A DNA stretch of 64,000 nucleotides from the NCBI RefSeq assembly GCF_018613935.1, contig NZ_JAGGPF010000001.1, positions 62,001 to 126,000 of the forward strand, given 5' to 3'. Shown here piece after piece: positions 1 through 7,852 of this stretch (positions within the stretch are counted from its first letter, which is position 1; each line of letters begins with the position of its first letter). The notes under the pieces were generated by a model. That model worked only from the letters and a program-made list of their open reading frames with translations, was not told the origin of the DNA and searched no databases. The position numbers and the translations under genes were made by a program. This DNA comes from Agromyces sp. ISL-38. Lineage in GTDB: Bacteria; Actinomycetota; Actinomycetes; Actinomycetales; Microbacteriaceae.

Positions 1-480
1 GCGACGCTCGTGCAGTATGCGGTGATCTTCGATCGCATCTTCCGGTTCGCGATCACGGGCTCGCGCGTGCGCAACTACGACGGGCTCGGCGGGCAGCTGC
101 TCTTCGCATGGCTGCACCAGAAGGGCGTGCTCGAGTGGACGGATGTCTCGCTGAGCTTCGACTGGGACGCCGTGCCCGACGCCGTCGTGGCGCTCGGCGA
201 TGCGATCGACGAGCTGTACTGGAAGTCGATCGACCGTCCGAAGACCGCGCACTGGCTCGCGGCGTACGAACTGGTGCGCGGCGTACTCACGCCGAACCCG
301 GCGTCGGTGTGGGCCGCCGGCCTGCCTCGCGAGGTGCTCGCCGGCCCGCCGAAGGGCTACACCGACCTCGTGATGGACGACGAGTTCCCGCTCTCGATGT
401 TCTACGAGGCGCTCGACAAGAAGATGAAGCCCGTCATCGAGTCGACCGTCGGCATCACGGGCTCGCAGGGCGATGGCTGA
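1..480 (+). CDS. DUF6421 family protein, C-terminal part
   Basis: The reading frame is open from the first base, so this is the C-terminal ~159 residues of a longer protein whose start lies outside the window. Phrases such as FRFAITGSRVRNYDGLGGQ and LLFAWLHQKGVLEWTD match my memory of the actinobacterial DUF6421 family (about 450-500 residues, function unknown). The stop overlaps the start of the SDR gene by 8 bases, so the two are probably co-translated; this pairing is common in Microbacteriaceae. No catalytic motif is recognisable in the part seen. The family assignment comes from sequence recall only. Confidence 0.7.
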   Translation, partial: ATLVQYAVIFDRIFRFAITGSRVRNYDGLGGQLLFAWLHQKGVLEWTDVSLSFDWDAVPDAVVALGDAIDELYWKSIDRPKTAHWLAAYELVRGVLTPNPASVWAAGLPREVLAGPPKGYTDLVMDDEFPLSMFYEALDKKMKPVIESTVGITGSQGDG

Positions 481-1144
481 GCCGGGTGTGGCCGGCCGCA
501 CGGTGCTCGTCACCGGTGCGACCGGATCGGCCGGCCGCGTCGTCGTTCGCGCCTTGCTCGAAGCGGGCGCTCGCGTGGTCGCCGTCGGCAGCGACGAAGA
601 CCGCCTCGACGCCCTCGAGGCCGAGCTGCCCGGCGCCGTCGGCGAGCGCGCCGACCTCGCCGACGGCGACGACGTGCTCGAGCTCGCGATGCGCGTGCAC
701 GCCAGGGTCGGCGACATCGACGGAGTCATCCATCTCGTCGGCGGCTGGCGCGGCGGAGGTGGCATCCCCGGCCAGAGCGACGAGGACTACCGGTTCCTCG
801 AGCGCTCGTTCGCGGCGCTGCGGCACGTGAGCCGCGCTTTCTGGGACGACCTGCTCGCCTCCCACGCGGGTCGCATCGCGATGGTCTCCTCGACGACGGT
901 CGCCGCTCCCACCGCGGGCGGGGCGAACTACGCCGCCGTCAAGGCCGCGAGCGAGACGTGGATGCGGTCGCTCGCTCACGGGTTCACGACGGCGGGGGCC
1001 ACGGCAGGTGCGACGGCCGCGGCGGTCACGTTCCGCGTGCGCGCGCTCGCGGGGCTCGAAGGCCGGCTCGCGGCATCCGTCGTCGACCTGTGGCGAGCGG
1101 ATGCCGCGACGCTCAACGGAACCGTGACGGAGCTCACCGCCTGA
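473..1144 (+). CDS. SDR family NAD(P)-dependent oxidoreductase
   Basis: A 223-residue short-chain dehydrogenase/reductase, cytoplasmic, substrate unknown. It has an N-terminal Rossmann motif TGATGSAG (residues ~14-21), the catalytic serine region AMVSST and the YxxxK motif as YAAVK. The length is slightly below the usual ~250 because the C-terminal substrate loop is short. The ATG at 473 lies inside the last codons of the DUF6421 gene (8-base overlap) with GCAGGG just upstream, which supports an operon. The C-terminus is rich in Ala and Gly (TTAGATAGATAAAV), which may be low complexity rather than a functional element. Confidence 0.85.
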   Translation: MAEPGVAGRTVLVTGATGSAGRVVVRALLEAGARVVAVGSDEDRLDALEAELPGAVGERADLADGDDVLELAMRVHARVGDIDGVIHLVGGWRGGGGIPGQSDEDYRFLERSFAALRHVSRAFWDDLLASHAGRIAMVSSTTVAAPTAGGANYAAVKAASETWMRSLAHGFTTAGATAGATAAAVTFRVRALAGLEGRLAASVVDLWRADAATLNGTVTELTA

Positions 1145-1165
1145 CCCGGGAGTCGTCGCGGCGGC

Positions 1166-1837
1166 TCAGCTCGCGCCGGCCGCAACGTGCACGGCGTAGC
1201 CCCAGCAGCCGGCGTCCTCCCAGCGGTAGTCGGCGCCCGTTCCGGTATTGCCGTCGAGCGCGAGCTCCCAAGCGGCGGCCTGCGCGTCGGTGAGGCCGGC
1301 CGGCATGCCGGGGTGGGTGCCGGCCGACGGGTCGTTGTTCCACCATTCCCACATCACGTAGCCCTGGCCGGCTTCGGCCATGCAGTCGCGCACGACCTGC
1401 TGGAACGCGCGCCACGCCTCCTGTTCGGCCGCGGTCGGTGCCGCGGTGGCATCGGGGGTGGCATCGGGGCTCGGCGCGCCGTCGGGACCGGGCGTGGGAG
1501 TCGGAGTGGGAGTCGGGGTGGGAGTCGGCTCCGGCGTCGGAGTGGGAGTCGGCTCGGGAGTCGGGGCCGGGGCCGGCGTCGGCTCCGGAGCCGGCGCGGG
1601 GCTCGGCGGTGTGTTCGCGTCGGAGCCCGCCTCGTCGACGGGCGCAGGCGCGCCGGGAGCAGCCCCGCCGTCATCGCCCTCGACGACGCCGAACCTGTCG
1701 GGCCCCCCGGGAGGCGGCTGCACGTAGCGGGCGTCTTCACGGATCGGGGCGCCCGTCGTGGCGGCGGCGACGCCCATGAACACCGCGCCGATGAGCAGGG
1801 CCACCGAGGCGACGCTCGCCAGCATGACCTTTCGCAC
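1166..1837 (-). CDS. Secreted or membrane-anchored Pro/Thr-rich protein, unknown function
   Basis: The N-terminus has a basic start and a hydrophobic stretch ([18 protein letters not shown]), a signal peptide or signal anchor. A linker of PT/PEPTPTP repeats follows (about residues 75-125), and then a small C-terminal domain of ~90 residues with two Cys ([15 protein letters not shown]) and several Trp. Such linkers usually span the cell wall. I chose the GTG at 1837 because it has a G-rich site upstream; ATG 1861 and ATG 1828 are also open. I do not recognise the C-terminal domain. It converges on the SDR gene with 21 bases between the stops. Confidence 0.6.
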   Translation of the reverse strand: MRKVMLASVASVALLIGAVFMGVAAATTGAPIREDARYVQPPPGGPDRFGVVEGDDGGAAPGAPAPVDEAGSDANTPPSPAPAPEPTPAPAPTPEPTPTPTPEPTPTPTPTPTPTPGPDGAPSPDATPDATAAPTAAEQEAWRAFQQVVRDCMAEAGQGYVMWEWWNNDPSAGTHPGMPAGLTDAQAAAWELALDGNTGTGADYRWEDAGCWGYAVHVAAGAS

Positions 1838-1957
1838 CGCGCACCCCCAGCTCGCCTGCACCGCTCAGCCCCTCGGCCTTCCGGCGTGTCCGGTCATGTT
1901 ACACGTCCGACCCGCGAACGGGGGCCTTGACGATGACGCGGAGGTGAACGGCGACGG

Positions 1958-3331
1958 TCAGGAGGGTGACGCGGGCGGCACCCCTGGAGCGGCATCGGGT
2001 GCGGCATCCGGTTCGGGTGCGGCATCGGCTTCGGGCTCGGGCGCGACGCCGGTCGAGACATCCGACGCCGACCCCTGTCGCCGGCTCGCGATCAGGAACG
2101 GCACCGCGAGCACGTCGACGAGGCCGCCGATCAGGAGCGATCCCGGGTAGCCGTAGACGTCGGCGGAGCGCCCCAGCGCAGGCTGGATCACGACACCGCC
2201 CGCGCTGCCGAGCAGCGAGTCGAACGAGAGCACCGTCGCGCGCTGGGTCGACGGGATCATGTCGTTCAGGTAGGCCTGCCGCACCGGGCCGGCTGCGGCG
2301 AACACGAGGCCCCACAGGGCGAGCAGCACGATCGCGACCCAGAAGCTGCGGTTCAGGCCCAGCACCACGAGGATCGTCGCGCTCGACATGGTGGCGATGA
2401 TGATCGTCGTGGTGCGCTTGCGGAACAACCGGCGCACGCTCGGTGCGAGCCATCCGCCCGCGATCTGCGCGCCGGCGACGATCGCGGCGGCGAGGCCGGC
2501 GATCGAGTAGGCGTCCTTGTCTCCCCAGAGCTCGAGCAGGTACGGCTGAAGTGCGTAGAACACGTAGATGCCGACACCCGCGCTGAAGCACGAGGCGAGC
2601 ATCACGTAGCGCACGGGCGGGTTGCCGAGCCCGTACCTGACGGATGCGTTGAACACCTGGCGAGTCGCCTGCAGCGGATGGGCCCGCCCGGCGGGCGTGA
2701 ATCCGAGGTCTCTCATGACGACGGCGGCGACGATGAACATCACGATGAGAATGCCCGCGCGCACGAGGAACGGCACCCCGAGGTCGGTCAACTGCGCGAG
2801 CACGCCGCCGAGCACCGAGCCGCCGAGCATGGCCGCCCCGGATGCCGCCTGGCCGCGTCCGAACACCTGCTCGAGGCTGCCGCGGTAACCGGTCGCGTGC
2901 AGCGCGTCGACGAGCCACGCCTCGACCGCGCCCGAGAAGAACGTGAAGCCGAGCCCGAGCAGCACCGAGACGACCGCCCAGGCCCAGAACGGCGCCGACA
3001 CAACCCACATCAGGTAGTACAGGAAGGTCGTGACGGAGAGGGTCACGGTGCCGAGCAGGTACGACACGCGCCGGCCCCAGGTGTCGGCGACCACGCCCGT
3101 CGGCACCTCGAAGAGCACCATGCCGGCGGTGAAGAACGCATTGGCGGCGAACGCCTCGAGATTCGTGAGGCCGGCATCGAGGAGGAACAGCGTGTTGATT
3201 CCCCAGATGAAGGATGCCGCGAGGGTGTTGCCGACGAGCAGCGTGAAGTAGATCGTCTGCACGCGGCGGGCGGCCGGGTTGGGTGCGACAGGCGTGACGG
3301 ACCGGCTCGTGCGCTGCCCCCGACGACTCAT
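1958..3331 (-). CDS. MFS transporter
   Basis: A major facilitator superfamily permease of ~457 residues with about 12 hydrophobic segments. The loop-2 signature is seen as VADTWGRRVSYLLG (between TM2 and TM3). Substrate unknown; drug/metabolite efflux is typical for this type. The frame opens further upstream, but ATG 3331 has GAGGA 9-10 bases before it and begins with a basic cytoplasmic tail (MSRRGQR), so it is the likely start. The C-terminus ends in an Ala/Pro/Glu/Asp-rich tail of ~30 residues (APEPEADAAPEPDAAPDAAP), probably disordered and cytoplasmic. Confidence 0.85.
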   Translation of the reverse strand: MSRRGQRTSRSVTPVAPNPAARRVQTIYFTLLVGNTLAASFIWGINTLFLLDAGLTNLEAFAANAFFTAGMVLFEVPTGVVADTWGRRVSYLLGTVTLSVTTFLYYLMWVVSAPFWAWAVVSVLLGLGFTFFSGAVEAWLVDALHATGYRGSLEQVFGRGQAASGAAMLGGSVLGGVLAQLTDLGVPFLVRAGILIVMFIVAAVVMRDLGFTPAGRAHPLQATRQVFNASVRYGLGNPPVRYVMLASCFSAGVGIYVFYALQPYLLELWGDKDAYSIAGLAAAIVAGAQIAGGWLAPSVRRLFRKRTTTIIIATMSSATILVVLGLNRSFWVAIVLLALWGLVFAAAGPVRQAYLNDMIPSTQRATVLSFDSLLGSAGGVVIQPALGRSADVYGYPGSLLIGGLVDVLAVPFLIASRRQGSASDVSTGVAPEPEADAAPEPDAAPDAAPGVPPASPS

Positions 3332-3462
3332 GGGTTCATCTTCCTCGACTCGGCGCCCCATGCCAAGAGACACGGCGCGCGGCGCTGCCAACGTTCGCGC
3401 CCATCACACGAACGCCGAGTGTTGCGCCCAGCGGGCCGCACGGGCACCGATATTCTCCGGGC

Positions 3463-3858
3463 ATGGTGCGCTTCCTGATCCGCGTGGCGATCTTCCTCGG
3501 AACCGCCGCCCTCGGACTCCTCGTCGCATGGATCCTCCTGCCCGGCTTCGACATCGAGTGGGCGGGCTTCCTCGTCGCGATGATCGTGTTCGCGATCGCG
3601 CAGTCGCTGCTGAGTCCCCTCGTCTCGAAGCTCGCCGCGCGGCACGCGCCGGCCGTGCTCGGCGGCGTCGGGCTCATCTCGACGTTCATCTCCCTGTTGC
3701 TCGCGACGGTCATCGCGAACGGGCTGCGCATCGACGGGCTGCTCACATGGGTGCTCGCCACCGTCATCGTCTGGCTCGTCACGGCGCTCGGCACCTGGCT
3801 GCTGCCGCTGATCTTCCTGAAGGACCGGCCGCGGGAGCAACGCAGGGCGCGAGCCTGA
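3463..3858 (+). CDS. Phage holin family (superfamily IV-like) small membrane protein
   Basis: 131 residues with four predicted hydrophobic segments and a short basic C-terminus (LKDRPREQRRARA). The pattern RFLIRVAIFLGTAALGLLVAWILLPG fits the Phage_holin_4_2/YvlD family, widespread as a chromosomal single gene in Actinobacteria. Despite the family name, no phage genes surround it, so it is most likely a housekeeping membrane protein of unknown role. It is divergent from the MFS gene at 3331 with ~130 bases between them. Confidence 0.7.
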   Translation: MVRFLIRVAIFLGTAALGLLVAWILLPGFDIEWAGFLVAMIVFAIAQSLLSPLVSKLAARHAPAVLGGVGLISTFISLLLATVIANGLRIDGLLTWVLATVIVWLVTALGTWLLPLIFLKDRPREQRRARA

Positions 3859-4037
3859 ACCGAGCGGATGCCGCCGATCTCCGCCGCGCGACGGATCCGG
3901 GCCGAGCCCCCCTCTCGATCGCGTGGAGAGATGACCGAGACCGTCGCGCGGCGAGCTGACGCGCGCTGCTCCTGCTGTTCGTGCTGCCTGCACGCCCCGG
4001 CAAGCTGACACGCACTGTGCGTGCCGTTACGTGCCTG

Positions 4038-4409
4038 CTAGTCGAGGCCGATGTCCTGCACGGGCGAAGTGCGCTCGCTCGGGGTATCGCCCGTGTTGAC
4101 GGTGCCCTGCGGCTCGATGAGCATCGCCGAGACCTCGCCGTCGGCTCGCGGGCAGTGCTCGACGCCGCGCGGCACGACGTACACGTCGTTCGGTCCGAGC
4201 TCGACGTCGCCGTCGCGAAGCTGGATGGTGAGGCGGCCCGAGATCACGAGGAAGAGCTCGTCGGTGTCGGGATGCGTGTGCCAGGTGAACTCGCCCTGCG
4301 CCTTGAAGACCTTCACGTCGTAGTCGTTCACGGTCACGAGCCGGCGCGGAGCCCAGTGCTCGGTGAATGAGTCGAGGGCGGCAGTGAGGTTTCGCACGTC
4401 GGACGTCAT
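4038..4409 (-). CDS. Cupin domain-containing protein
   Basis: A 123-residue single-domain cupin. The two conserved metal-binding motifs are visible: GEFTWHTHPDTDELFLVISG (His-x-His and Glu) and the second motif with PRGVEHCP (residues ~75-85). It probably binds a divalent metal; the enzymatic or binding role is unknown. It is divergent from the ArsR operon (start 4505), so both promoters lie in the ~95 bases between, next to the triple-arm palindrome at 4473-4494. Confidence 0.8.
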   Translation of the reverse strand: MTSDVRNLTAALDSFTEHWAPRRLVTVNDYDVKVFKAQGEFTWHTHPDTDELFLVISGRLTIQLRDGDVELGPNDVYVVPRGVEHCPRADGEVSAMLIEPQGTVNTGDTPSERTSPVQDIGLD

Positions 4410-4472
4410 GCTCCCATTCTGCGTCGAGCGTTGACGGTGGGGGTTGACGGCGCCGGCATCCCGACGTATGTT

Positions 4473-4494
4473 TAAGGAAATCCTTACGTAAGGA
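4473..4494. promoter_or_regulatory. Three-arm palindromic operator candidate in front of the ArsR gene
   Basis: TAAGGA (4473-4478), TCCTTA (4481-4486) and TAAGGA (4489-4494) are evenly spaced by two bases, giving two overlapping inverted repeats; the second contains the perfect palindrome CTTACGTAAG. The third arm overlaps the AAGGAG ribosome-binding site of the ArsR gene. Position and symmetry suggest autorepression by the ArsR protein and possibly control of the divergent cupin gene. Inference from symmetry only. Confidence 0.55.
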
Positions 4495-4504
4495 GTTGCT
4501 TACC

Positions 4505-4846
4505 TTGGTCGATTCGCCCGACGAGCTCAGTCGCGTGTTCCAGGCGCTCGCCGACCCGACGAGGCGCGAGATCCTCTCGCGCCTCCGCGACGGATCGATG
4601 ACCGTCGGCGCACTCGCCGAGCCCTTCGCGATGAGCCGGCCCGCGATCTCGCAGCACCTCAACGTGCTCGAGCGGGCGGGCCTCATCGAGCGCACCGCCT
4701 CGGCGCAGTGGCGCACGTGCACCATCCGCACTGAGCCGCTCGACGAGGCATCCGCCTGGGTCGATCGCCACCGTGGCGAGTGGACCGAGCGCTTCGACCT
4801 GCTCGACGAGCGACTCCGCGAACTGAAAGGGAAGACGGATGCCTGA
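4505..4846 (+). CDS. ArsR-family winged-helix transcriptional regulator
   Basis: A 113-residue regulator of the ArsR/SmtB fold: FQALADPTRREILSRL at the N-terminus and the recognition helix region MSRPAISQHLNVLERAGLI. No metal-binding cysteine cluster is seen, so it belongs to the non-metal subtype that often sits next to SRPBCC genes. I chose TTG 4505 because AAGGAG (4490-4495) lies 9 bases upstream; TTG 4496 directly abuts that site. Its stop overlaps the SRPBCC start by 8 bases, and the three following genes form an operon. Confidence 0.88.
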   Translation: MVDSPDELSRVFQALADPTRREILSRLRDGSMTVGALAEPFAMSRPAISQHLNVLERAGLIERTASAQWRTCTIRTEPLDEASAWVDRHRGEWTERFDLLDERLRELKGKTDA

Positions 4847-5306
4847 GCAGACCGCCACCGGCGAGAAGCAGTTCACCATCACGCGTGTGTTCGATGCGCC
4901 CCGCGAGACCATCTGGCGCGCATGGACAGACCCCGACGAGGCCGCAACCTGGTGGCACCCTCGGGGGGTCACCACTCCGCGCGAGTCGGTCGAGATCGAT
5001 GTGCGCCCCGGAGGCCGCTACCGCTACACGATGATCGCGCCCGACGGCACCGAGTACCCGACCGCCGGGGTCTACCGCGAGGTCGTCGAGCCCGAGCGAC
5101 TCGTCTTCACCTGGGGCTCCCCCGGCGATGCCGACGATGCGGCACCGCTCATCACGGTGACGCTCGCCGACCTCGGCGACCGAACGGAGATGACCTTCCA
5201 CCTCGACGGCATCGCGGGCGTGCCCGGCGACGACAACGTCTACGACGGCTGGGCGAGCGCCTTCGACGTGCTCGACGAGCGACTCGGCGCTGGAGGGCAG
5301 CGCTGA
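4839..5306 (+). CDS. SRPBCC (AHSA1-like) domain protein
   Basis: 155 residues of the START/SRPBCC ligand-binding fold, activator-of-Hsp90-ATPase-like subgroup: ITRVFDAPRETIWRAWTDPD at the start and a W-rich strand pair ATWWHPRGV. The ligand is unknown. It overlaps the ArsR gene by 8 bases at its start and the following reductase gene by one base at its stop (TGATG), so it is the middle gene of a coupled three-gene operon. The family is often coupled to ArsR regulators. Confidence 0.85.
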   Translation: MPEQTATGEKQFTITRVFDAPRETIWRAWTDPDEAATWWHPRGVTTPRESVEIDVRPGGRYRYTMIAPDGTEYPTAGVYREVVEPERLVFTWGSPGDADDAAPLITVTLADLGDRTEMTFHLDGIAGVPGDDNVYDGWASAFDVLDERLGAGGQR

Positions 5307-5884
5307 TGGGCCGCCTCATCGTCGAGCAGGTGGTCACCGCCGACGGCTACGCGGCCGACCCCGAGGGCGGCATCGAGTTCTTCGAGGCGCTCGTGCGCCC
5401 CGGCGAGAACGGCGAGGTCGACCTCAACGACGCGGAGCAGCTCGACTACGTCTCGCAGGCCGACGCGATCCTCTTCGGCGCCACGACCTACCGGATGTTC
5501 GCCGACTACTGGCCGGAGGTCGACCCGAAGGTCGAGCAGGTCGCCGAGCTCATCAGCCGGCTGCCGAAGCTCGTGGTCTCGAACACGCTGGCGGAAGCAC
5601 CATGGGGCGATGGGCAGATCGAGATCCTCCGCGGCGACGGTGCCGACGCGGCCAGAGCCCTGAAGGAGCGCTACGACGCCGTCATCGTGTGGGGAAGCCT
5701 CACGCTCGCCGACGCGCTGCTTCGCGCGGGACTCGTCGACGAGCTGCACCTGCGCATCGTGCCGGCGCTGCTCGGCGACGGCCGCTCGTTCACCCCGGCC
5801 GACGTCGGCGACCGCCGGCTCGAGCTCGACCACGTCGAGGCGAGGCCGGGCGGCGTCGTCAGCCTCCGCTACCTCGTGCGCTGA
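5306..5884 (+). CDS. Dihydrofolate reductase family (RibD C-terminal-like) protein
   Basis: 192 residues of the RibD_C/DHFR-like NADPH-binding fold: GRLIVEQVVTADGYAA near the start, the ADAILFGATTYRMFADYWP region and a late VIVWGSLTLADALLRAGLVDE segment. The family is abundant in Actinobacteria and its substrates are mostly unknown; true folate reduction is not implied. The ATG shares its A with the TGA of the upstream SRPBCC gene. The last 16 bases overlap the 3' end of the convergent MFS gene (stop at 5869). Confidence 0.85.
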   Translation: MGRLIVEQVVTADGYAADPEGGIEFFEALVRPGENGEVDLNDAEQLDYVSQADAILFGATTYRMFADYWPEVDPKVEQVAELISRLPKLVVSNTLAEAPWGDGQIEILRGDGADAARALKERYDAVIVWGSLTLADALLRAGLVDELHLRIVPALLGDGRSFTPADVGDRRLELDHVEARPGGVVSLRYLVR

Positions 5885-7383
5885 GCTGCCTCGGTGCCGG
5901 ATGCCTCGGTGTCGGATGCCTCGGTGCCGGAAGCCTCGATGCCGGATGCCTCGATGCCGGATGCCTCGGTGCCGGATGCCTCGGTCGCGGCATCCGACGG
6001 CGCCTCGCCCTGGTACTCCGCCGACAGGAGCCGGTAGGAGCGCGTGCGGAAGGCGATGAGGGCGAAGGCGACGAGGGCGAGTCCGGCGAAGAGGAACACC
6101 AGCGCGATGCCGCGAGCGTCACCTTCGCCGAGGAGCCGTCCCCACGTCGCCTGCCCGCCCTCCGACTCCATGTAGGGGATGATCCAGAACTGCGCGATGG
6201 GGGCGATCAGGAACGCCGTGATCGGCGCGGCCGCCGCCTCGAAGGCCTGCGCGAAGCCGAAGACACGACCCTGGCGACGGAACGGCACGACCTTCTGGAT
6301 GACGGTCTGCTCGGCGGCCTCCACCGCAGGGATGAGGGCCATGTAGGCCCAGATCCCGATCGCGTAGAGCAGCCACCATTCGCGGATCGTGAAGAGCGCA
6401 CCGATCAATCCCATGGCGACGACCACGAGCAGCATCGTGCGGATCGGGTTTCGTCCGAGGCCCCATTTCGCGATCGCGATGCCGCCGAGGATGAACCCCG
6501 TGGAGGCGACGCCGAACACGACGCCCCACGCCTCGACCGGGAAGAGCGTCAAGCCGTACGGGTCCATGAGCGCGATGTAGGCGCCGCCGATGAGGTTGTT
6601 GAACGTGGAGAACAGGATGAGGGCGAAGAGCCCCGGCGCAGAGCGGATCGCGGAGATGCTGCCCCGCAGGTCCACCGCCGGGGGCCGCCCGCCTTCGGCG
6701 ACCGGATGTTCCTCGGGAATGCGCACGAACAGCAGGTGCACGAGCGCCACCAGGGTCGCCGCGATCGCGATCGCGAGGGTCCAGCCCATGCCGACGAAGC
6801 CGATCGCGAGCCCGCTGAACACGCTCGTGACGATGAACGCGAGCCCCTGCACCGTGCCGACCATGCCGTTCGCGTTCGCGTGCCGCTCCTCGGGCACGAG
6901 CAGCGTGACCGTCGTCGACAGCGCGATGTTGCGCATGTTCTCGACGACCGAGCCGAACAGGATGACGCCGGCGAACACCCAGAACCAGGGCCCGCCCAGA
7001 TCGACGAGGGCGGACTCGGGCTGCGCGAGGTACAGGAGGCCGGCCGCGACGAACGCGATGAGGGTGATCACGCTCGAGAGCACCATGACCCGATGCTTGC
7101 GGTGGCGGTCGACGATGGTGCCGAAGAGGATCGAGAAGACGGCGATGAGGAGCATGTACGCGCCGCCGATGATGCCCGTCGCGAGCACCGAGCGGGTCTC
7201 GAGGTACACCCAGAACGTGAGCGCGAACCAGAGGAAGCTCGTCGTGACGTTCGCGATCATCGTGTTCGCGAGCACGTGGAGGAACATCCGCATGCCGCCC
7301 GGCGGTGGCGACACGCCGACAGTCGGCGTCGGCTTCGATGTCGGCACTTCCCCCGCCTCGGATCCGTCGAATCCGTTCGTCAC
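5869..7383 (-). CDS. MFS transporter with C-terminal TEASG repeat tail
   Basis: A ~504-residue major facilitator with about 12 membrane segments and the loop FGTIVDRHRKHRVMVLSS between TM2 and TM3, similar to MFS_3/enterobactin-exporter-like permeases. The start is probably GTG 7383 (VTNGFDGSEAGEV). Codons further upstream extend the frame without a good initiation site. The C-terminus carries about seven 5-residue repeats of the type (T/I)EASG, encoded by ~15-base tandem units. Its stop lies inside the convergent reductase gene (16-base overlap). Confidence 0.82.
   Translation of the reverse strand: MTNGFDGSEAGEVPTSKPTPTVGVSPPPGGMRMFLHVLANTMIANVTTSFLWFALTFWVYLETRSVLATGIIGGAYMLLIAVFSILFGTIVDRHRKHRVMVLSSVITLIAFVAAGLLYLAQPESALVDLGGPWFWVFAGVILFGSVVENMRNIALSTTVTLLVPEERHANANGMVGTVQGLAFIVTSVFSGLAIGFVGMGWTLAIAIAATLVALVHLLFVRIPEEHPVAEGGRPPAVDLRGSISAIRSAPGLFALILFSTFNNLIGGAYIALMDPYGLTLFPVEAWGVVFGVASTGFILGGIAIAKWGLGRNPIRTMLLVVVAMGLIGALFTIREWWLLYAIGIWAYMALIPAVEAAEQTVIQKVVPFRRQGRVFGFAQAFEAAAAPITAFLIAPIAQFWIIPYMESEGGQATWGRLLGEGDARGIALVFLFAGLALVAFALIAFRTRSYRLLSAEYQGEAPSDAATEASGTEASGIEASGIEASGTEASDTEASGTEAAQRTR
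5884..5994. repeat. Short tandem repeats, ~15-base unit, coding for TEASG/IEASG
   Basis: The plus strand shows repeated units of the form GGTGCCGGATGCCTC with single-base variants from about 5890 to 5990. They encode the acidic, disordered C-terminal tail of the MFS transporter on the minus strand. The unit contains the GGATGCC word that is over-represented across the window. Copy-number variation by slippage is expected. Confidence 0.8.
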
Positions 7384-7498
7384 CGTGCGATCGTACCCAG
7401 CGGCGGCGACATCCGAAAGCCCCTCCGCCGCACGACGGAGCACGAGAACCCGTCGTGCGACGGATGCCTCGGCCATGCGGCATCCGTAGCGTGGAGCC

Positions 7499-7652
7499 AT
7501 GCTCGAACTCCATGACGTCAGCAAGCGCTACGGCGACCGGCCGGCCCTCGATGCGGTGAGCTTCACCGTCGGCGACGGTCGCCTCACGGGATTCGTCGGC
7601 GGCAACGGCGCCGGGTTCGCGGGTGAAGCTGGCCGAGGCGCTGCGCGGCTGA
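7499..7652 (+). pseudogene. ABC transporter ATP-binding protein remnant
   Basis: The frame starts like an ABC ATPase (MLELHDVSKRYGDRPALDAV) and runs to the P-loop, FVGGNGAG, where the expected GK(S/T) is absent. The frame then leaves the family completely. In another frame, a short C-terminal-like piece (RVKLAEALRG, stop at 7650-7652) follows at once. This is best read as an internal deletion fusing the first ~39 residues of an ATPase to the last codons of a downstream gene. Q-loop, signature and Walker B motifs are all missing, so it cannot hydrolyse ATP. Confidence 0.75.
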
Positions 7653-7852
7653 GCGGATGCCGCGGCGGCGCCCGGCCGCTGCGAACGCGTCACTTCCCGC
7701 CACGTCGGGCGCCCATGGGCGCTCGGGCGGTCGGAATGTGACGCGCTCGGTGCGGATGCCGGCGGGTGCTCGCGGCATCCGCCCGCCCGATCCGGCACAG
7801 AGCCGTACCCGCATGCTGGCGGCGGCGCCCGGCCACTGGCAGGATGCGGGTC

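Noticed and set aside
1500..1600. Tandem GAGTCGG/GGAGTCG repeats as a possible CRISPR or satellite
   Set aside because: The units are 6-12 bases and encode the Pro-Thr linker of the secreted protein; there are no spacers.
3463..3858. Holin-family gene as evidence for a prophage
   Set aside because: No other phage gene lies nearby and this family is common as a single chromosomal gene in Actinobacteria.
5602..7515. 637-residue plus-strand frame opposite the MFS gene
   Set aside because: Arg/Asp/Glu-rich composition typical of antisense GC-rich shadows; the minus strand encodes a normal MFS protein.
7690..7852. Small ORFs around the ABC remnant
   Set aside because: No ribosome sites or family resemblance; the stretch contains only GGATGCC-type words and the kinase promoter region.
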